Origin: Mycolicibacterium psychrotolerans
Lineage (GTDB): Bacteria; Actinomycetota; Actinomycetes; Mycobacteriales; Mycobacteriaceae
DNA: 64,000 nt
NCBI RefSeq assembly: GCF_010729305.1
Contig: NZ_AP022574.1
Location: 2,108,001 to 2,172,000 of the forward strand
Direction of reading: 5' to 3'
A model generated the notes under the pieces. That model saw only the letters and a program-made list of their open reading frames with translations, had not been told where the DNA came from and made no database searches. This document shows positions 60,148-64,000 of the stretch, one piece after another; the stretch's first letter is position 1; each line of letters starts with the position of its first letter. The position numbers were made by a program, and so were the translations under genes.

Positions 60148-61236
60148 ATGGCTAACTTCGTGATGCCTACGGGGCGGATGCGTAAGGACACCGCGGGTGT
60201 GTCCCGTGAGGTTGCTGTGACCGACGATGCCCTCGTGGACGCTGTGGCGGCCGACGTGGTGCTCGAGCGCGAGATCGTGATGGGTCGAGGCCCGGTGGGC
60301 GACCTCGCCGCCGGATCCGGCGCCGTCGCGGTGGCCGCCCCGGCCGACGACACGGTCACACTTCTCGATCCGGCCACCCTCGCCGAGCGCGCCGTGGTGG
60401 CGCTCGGGGGCGAGCCGACGGCCATCGTGGTCTCCGACGACCGCGCCTACGTGAGCACCGCGTCGGCCAACCAGGACGCGATCGCCGTGGTGGACCTCGA
60501 AGCCGGACAGGTGACCGCGACGTTCCCCGTGGCCTCCGGAGTCACCGCGCTGACGGTCAGCCCCGACGGCAAGCGGGTCTACGCGGGCCGCACGAGCGGT
60601 GACCACGTCGAGGTCACCGTCATCGACGTCACCGCGGAGCGCGCCGGAACCATCGATATCGGCCGGGGGCCGGCGGCCAACATCGACGCCCTGGCGATGG
60701 ACCCTCGCGGCCGGCGGCTCTTCGTGGCCGTGACCGACGACCGCGGCAGCCAGCTGGTCATCGTCGACGCCGAGACCACCCGTGTGCAGCACGTCGTTCC
60801 GGTCGGGTCCCCCCTGCGTGACCTCGCGTCCGCCGGCGACACCCTGTACGCGCTGACCTCCGATCGTGCCGTCGGCGGCGCGGTGCACATCATCGACCTG
60901 TCCGTCGCCACGGTGACCGACACGGTGGTCGTCGGCGGTGCGCCGACGCAGCTGGCGCTGAGCCCCGACGAGGCGCGCGCGTACGTCGTCGACTACGACC
61001 GCGTCATCGTGGTGTGCACGGTGAGCCTCGAGGTCGTCGACGCGCTGACCGTCGCCGCTCGGCCGTCGTGTGTGGCGCCGTCCGCCGACGGCAGCCGGCT
61101 CTTCATCGCGGACTACTCCGGGCGTGTCAGCGTGTTCTCGGTCGAGTCGACCATCGGGATCCTGTACTCCCAGTTGCTCGCGACCGACCCGATCGCGCTG
61201 GCCGTCCCGCGGTCGCGCCAGCCCGTCACGGTCTGA
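60148..61236 (+). CDS. Seven-bladed beta-propeller (YVTN/YncE-like) protein
   Basis: 362 aa, strong GGAGGTGAG site. Repeating blades of about 42 residues with the pattern .LSPDG.R.YV....D....VID......T..VG..P.. (for example LTVSPDGKRVYAG, AMDPRGRRLFVAV, LALSPDEARAYVVD). No signal peptide, so unlike secreted YncE proteins it seems cytoplasmic. Ligand unknown; probably a protein-interaction scaffold. Confidence 0.82.
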   Translation: MANFVMPTGRMRKDTAGVSREVAVTDDALVDAVAADVVLEREIVMGRGPVGDLAAGSGAVAVAAPADDTVTLLDPATLAERAVVALGGEPTAIVVSDDRAYVSTASANQDAIAVVDLEAGQVTATFPVASGVTALTVSPDGKRVYAGRTSGDHVEVTVIDVTAERAGTIDIGRGPAANIDALAMDPRGRRLFVAVTDDRGSQLVIVDAETTRVQHVVPVGSPLRDLASAGDTLYALTSDRAVGGAVHIIDLSVATVTDTVVVGGAPTQLALSPDEARAYVVDYDRVIVVCTVSLEVVDALTVAARPSCVAPSADGSRLFIADYSGRVSVFSVESTIGILYSQLLATDPIALAVPRSRQPVTV

Positions 61237-61242
61237 GGGCGC

Positions 61243-61935
61243 TCAACGCCACTGGTAGCGGATCTTCGGCCGGCCGGCCTTGCCGTAGTCGGTGTGCCGG
61301 CGCACCGTGCCCTCGTCGGCGAGCCGCTCGAGATAGCGCCAGGCCGTCACGCGGGACACTCCGATCTGCTTGGCGACGTCGTCTGCGTTGACGCCGTTGT
61401 CACCGGAATCCCGCACCGCCCGGGCGATTTCGTCGTTGGTGCCGGGCGCGACGCCCTTCGGCGCGGTGGTGCGGTACGGGCCGATCCGCAGTTCGGACAG
61501 TGCCCGGTCGACCTCGGCCTGGCTGGCCGCGTCGGTCCCCGCCGGTAGCGCCTCGCGGTAGCGGGCGTAGCGCTCGAGGCGATCCCGGAACGCGGCGAAC
61601 GTGAACGGCTTCAACAGATAGGCCAGCGCGCCGTGACCGACTGCCGCGCGGACCATCTCCAGGTCGCGCTCCGAGGTGATCGTGATGATGTCGGGAGCCG
61701 GCCGCAGGCCCGACAGCGCCGAGGCCAGCGCGATACCGTTGGCGTCCGGCAGGCCGATGTCGAGCAACACCAGGTCGATCGGGGCGTCCGACGCCGCCGC
61801 CTCCGAGGCCGCCCGCATGGCGTCACGCGCCGTGTGCGCCACCGCCGCGACCGAAAATCCTTGCAGGCGGCCAAGATACGTCTGATGCGCGTCGGCGATC
61901 AGCGGCTCGTCCTCGACGATGAGCACCCGGATCAC
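61243..61935 (-). CDS. Response regulator, DcuR/CitB type
   Basis: 230 aa from the GTG at 61935, which overlaps the kinase stop by four bases. Receiver with acidic pair VEDEP, phosphorylation Asp in LVLLDIGLPDANG, Thr in ITITSERD and Lys in LLKPF. A helical linker precedes a C-terminal HTH (NGVNADDVAKQIGVSRVTAWRYLERLADEGTV). Partner of the adjacent kinase; likely activates the divergent dicarboxylate symporter. Confidence 0.92.
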   Translation of the reverse strand: MIRVLIVEDEPLIADAHQTYLGRLQGFSVAAVAHTARDAMRAASEAAASDAPIDLVLLDIGLPDANGIALASALSGLRPAPDIITITSERDLEMVRAAVGHGALAYLLKPFTFAAFRDRLERYARYREALPAGTDAASQAEVDRALSELRIGPYRTTAPKGVAPGTNDEIARAVRDSGDNGVNADDVAKQIGVSRVTAWRYLERLADEGTVRRHTDYGKAGRPKIRYQWR

Positions 61936-63494
61936 GGGGACGCCACCGTCACGGTCACCACAGAGCCGTACGACACGTCGGCGGTGAGCAGGCCGCCGTG
62001 CCGCTTGACCACCTGAGCCACCAGCGCCAGCCCAAGGCCGTGCTGCTCGGCGTCGCTGCCCGACTTCGTCGAATACCCGCGCCGCATGGCTTTCTCGAAC
62101 GTTGTGGGGTCCATACCTTCTCCGCTGTCGGCCACCCGGATGAGCAGACGGGTGTCGCTCTGGCTCACGGTCACCTCCACCCACGGATCGGTCTTGTCGC
62201 AGGCGTCCATCGCGTTGTCGATCAGATTGCCGAGCACGGTGACCATCTCCGAACCGGAGAGCACGTGCCCGTCGCCGGCCGGCAGATGGGTTTCCTCGGT
62301 GACGGTCAGCTCGATACCCCGTTCGTCGGCCTGCGCGGTCTTGCCCAGAAGCAGTGCGACGAGCGCCGGTTCGCCGACCGCGGTGGAGAGCCGGTCGACG
62401 AGTTGTTGGGACAGTTCGAGTTCCGCGGTGGCGAACCGGACCGCTTCGTCGGCGCGACCCATCTCGACCATGGTCACGATGGTGTGCAACTTGTTGGCCG
62501 CCTCGTGGGCCTGGGATCGCAGCGAGTCGGTGAGCACCTTCAGGGAGTTCAATTCACCCAGCGCGCCCTGCAATTCGGTTCGGTCGCGGATCGTGACCAC
62601 CTCCGACGACCTTCCGGCCGATGACACCGGCGAGCGGTTGACCACCAGCACCCGGTCGTCGGTGACATGGACCTCGTCGCGCGCGCCGGGGTTGAAGGAC
62701 TGCAGGAACTCCGGCAGATCCGCGCGGTCCACGTCGCCGGCCGGCAGCGAGAGCAGCCGGCGCGCCTCGTCGTTGACCACGGCCACACCGTCGCGGTCGA
62801 GCACGATCAGGCCCTCGGACACCGAATGCAGGATCGCGTCGTGATGGTCGTACATCACCCGCAACTCGTCGGGCCGCAACCCGCGGGTCTGCCGCAGCAG
62901 GCGGCGGCGGATGCCCCACACCCCGACCAGCGACACCGCGAGGGCGCCGGCGCCGACGGCCGCGATCACCGGCCATTGTGAGCGCCACCGTTCGGCCAGG
63001 CTCTTCTGCAGGATGCCCGCCGCCACCAGGCCGACGATCCGGCCCGACGAATCGCGCACCGGTGCCACCGCACGGATCGACGGGCCCAACGTGCCGGTGT
63101 AGGTCTCGGTGAACGTCTCGCCGCGCAGCGCCGGCTCGATGGTGCCCAGGTAGGCGCCGCCGATCTGGGCCGGGTCGGTGTGGGTGAACCGGGTCCGGTC
63201 CGGCGCCATGATCGTGATGAACGCGATGTCGGTGTGCGTGCGCACGGTCTCGGTGACGGGCTGCAGGATTTCGGTGGCCCGGCCCGATTCGATCGCGGCC
63301 GCCGTCGACGGCGCGTCGGCCAGCGAGGTGGCGATGCCGACCACTTGTTCCCGGGCGGCGGCGTCGCCGTCGCGGCGGGCGTCGATCAGGGCGAGCGCGC
63401 TGCCTGCCGCGACGATCAGCGCGATCACGAGCACCTGCAGCGCGATCGCCTGGCCGGCCAGGGACCGCGGCCACGCCGCCCGGATCCTCCCCAT
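61932..63494 (-). CDS. Sensor histidine kinase, DcuS/CitA type
   Basis: 520 aa from the ATG at 63494 (GAGGAGG site). Two membrane helices (about 13-35 and 175-195) flank an extracellular sCache/PAS domain with the FTHTDPAQIGG and SIRAVAPVRDSSGRIVGLVAAG motifs that bind C4-dicarboxylates or citrate. Then a cytoplasmic PAS, the SPOB-type H-box RSQAHEAANKLHTI with phosphorylated His, and the ATPase (NLIDNAMDAC, DSGEGMD, GLGLALV). It senses external carboxylate and signals to the coupled regulator. Confidence 0.92.
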   Translation of the reverse strand: MGRIRAAWPRSLAGQAIALQVLVIALIVAAGSALALIDARRDGDAAAREQVVGIATSLADAPSTAAAIESGRATEILQPVTETVRTHTDIAFITIMAPDRTRFTHTDPAQIGGAYLGTIEPALRGETFTETYTGTLGPSIRAVAPVRDSSGRIVGLVAAGILQKSLAERWRSQWPVIAAVGAGALAVSLVGVWGIRRRLLRQTRGLRPDELRVMYDHHDAILHSVSEGLIVLDRDGVAVVNDEARRLLSLPAGDVDRADLPEFLQSFNPGARDEVHVTDDRVLVVNRSPVSSAGRSSEVVTIRDRTELQGALGELNSLKVLTDSLRSQAHEAANKLHTIVTMVEMGRADEAVRFATAELELSQQLVDRLSTAVGEPALVALLLGKTAQADERGIELTVTEETHLPAGDGHVLSGSEMVTVLGNLIDNAMDACDKTDPWVEVTVSQSDTRLLIRVADSGEGMDPTTFEKAMRRGYSTKSGSDAEQHGLGLALVAQVVKRHGGLLTADVSYGSVVTVTVASP

Positions 63495-63529
63495 TGCGCC
63501 GCGCCTCCTCTGAACGAAATGCACTAAAA

Positions 63530-63545
63530 CGTGACCTGGCTCACG
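63530..63545. promoter_or_regulatory. CRP-like palindrome CGTGA-N6-TCACG
   Basis: A perfect palindrome with CRP core GTGA-N6-TCAC, midway between the divergent kinase and symporter genes (36 bases from the kinase start, 55 from the symporter start). Suggests catabolite-type control of dicarboxylate uptake. Confidence 0.5.
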
Positions 63546-63600
63546 CGCTCACCGACCATCCTTTCAGACCACTTCGTCACGTCGACTCTGGAGGAAGCAC

Positions 63601-64000
63601 ATGAACACCACGATGGACAGGTCGGCTCGCGAGCCGGGGCCGACGTCAGCGCCCAAGCGGCGCGACCGCACCCACTGGCTCTACATCGCCGTCATCGTCG
63701 CGGTGCTCGCCGGTGTCGGGGTCGGCATCCTGGCGCCAGAGGTGGGCAAGAGCGTCGGCGTGCTCGGCACGATGTTCGTGGCGCTGATCAAGATGATGAT
63801 CGCGCCGGTCATCTTCTGCACGATCGTGCTCGGCATCGGATCGGTCCGCAAGGCGGCCACCGTAGGCAAGGTCGGCGGGCTGGCGTTCGTGTACTTCCTC
63901 GTGATGTCGACGTTCGCGCTGGCGATCGGCCTCGTCGTCGGCAACCTGCTGCACCCCGGAACGGGGCTCCACCTGTCCGAGAGCGCCGCGGGCAAGGGCG
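63601..64000 (+). CDS. Dicarboxylate:cation symporter (DctA/DAACS family), N-terminal part
   Basis: 133 codons visible, cut by the window end; GGAGGAAGC site before the ATG. LYIAVIVAVLAGVGVGILAPEVG, FVALIKMMIAPVIFCTIVLGIGSV and FVYFLVMSTFALAIGLVVGNLLHPG are the first three helices of the DAACS fold. Imports succinate, fumarate or malate with H+/Na+. Divergent from the DcuS/DcuR-like system, which probably controls it. Confidence 0.9.
   Translation, partial: MNTTMDRSAREPGPTSAPKRRDRTHWLYIAVIVAVLAGVGVGILAPEVGKSVGVLGTMFVALIKMMIAPVIFCTIVLGIGSVRKAATVGKVGGLAFVYFLVMSTFALAIGLVVGNLLHPGTGLHLSESAAGKG

Overview
The window is a high-GC chromosomal segment from a rapidly growing mycobacterium (Mycobacterium/Mycolicibacterium type). 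This rests on its protein families: an EspR-family nucleoid regulator, a WhiB-like iron-sulfur regulator, a WS/DGAT wax-ester/triacylglycerol synthase, a Ddn-type F420 protein, a PE-PPE-domain hydrolase, a lipoprotein SodC, a UsfY-like protein, a DUF222/HNH (13E12-type) protein and small DUF732/excalibur secreted proteins. No species call is made.

Layout. 0-5.1 kb: a stress-type cluster (SDR end, hemerythrin HHE protein, Zn alcohol dehydrogenase, topoisomerase IB, small stress proteins, flavodoxin-like reductase, UsfY-like protein) in which several promoters match the SigF pattern GTTT-N15/16-GGGTA. 5.2-7.05 kb: CocE-type hydrolase and a tRNA-Leu(UAA) with an unusually short variable arm. 7.05-11.0 kb: a more AT-rich insert between the tRNA and a degenerate copy of its T-arm, carrying two coupled genes of unknown role and no visible integrase. 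11.0-14.2 kb: a lanthipeptide locus, a class IV (LanL) synthetase followed by a precursor peptide that overlaps its 3' end. 14.5-15.6 kb: a DszB-like desulfinase with its catalytic triad intact. 16.2-18.6 kb: a phage-lysin-like amidase convergent with a triple-LysM esterase. 19-30 kb: SodC, EspR-family regulator and partner membrane protein, GIY-YIG protein, universal stress protein plus amino-acid permease with a consensus CRP site, AraC regulator, small secreted proteins. 30-33 kb: alpha/beta hydrolase and a cobalt-type nitrile hydratase operon (beta-alpha-activator). 33-40 kb: NmrA-type protein, three small proteins, HNH protein, a broken MFS gene, FAD oxidoreductase, MOSC protein and WhiB. 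40-46 kb: LysR regulator divergent from a four-gene hydrolase operon, a glutamine-type ABC transporter, and a Ddn-family protein. 46-54.7 kb: PE-PPE-domain hydrolase, DUF427 and D-Ala-D-Ala dipeptidase pair, ClC channel, wax-ester synthase, amine oxidase. 54.8-58 kb: a yybP-ykoY type Mn riboswitch before a GDT1-family transporter, then an MFS exporter. 58-64 kb: two STAS proteins, CsbD protein, beta-propeller protein, and a DcuS/DcuR-like two-component system divergent from a dicarboxylate symporter cut by the window edge.

Strongest leads: the lanthipeptide locus, the stand-alone DszB-like enzyme, the tRNA-bounded insert, the SigF promoter set and the unusual tRNA-Leu. All calls come from reading the sequence; no database search was run.
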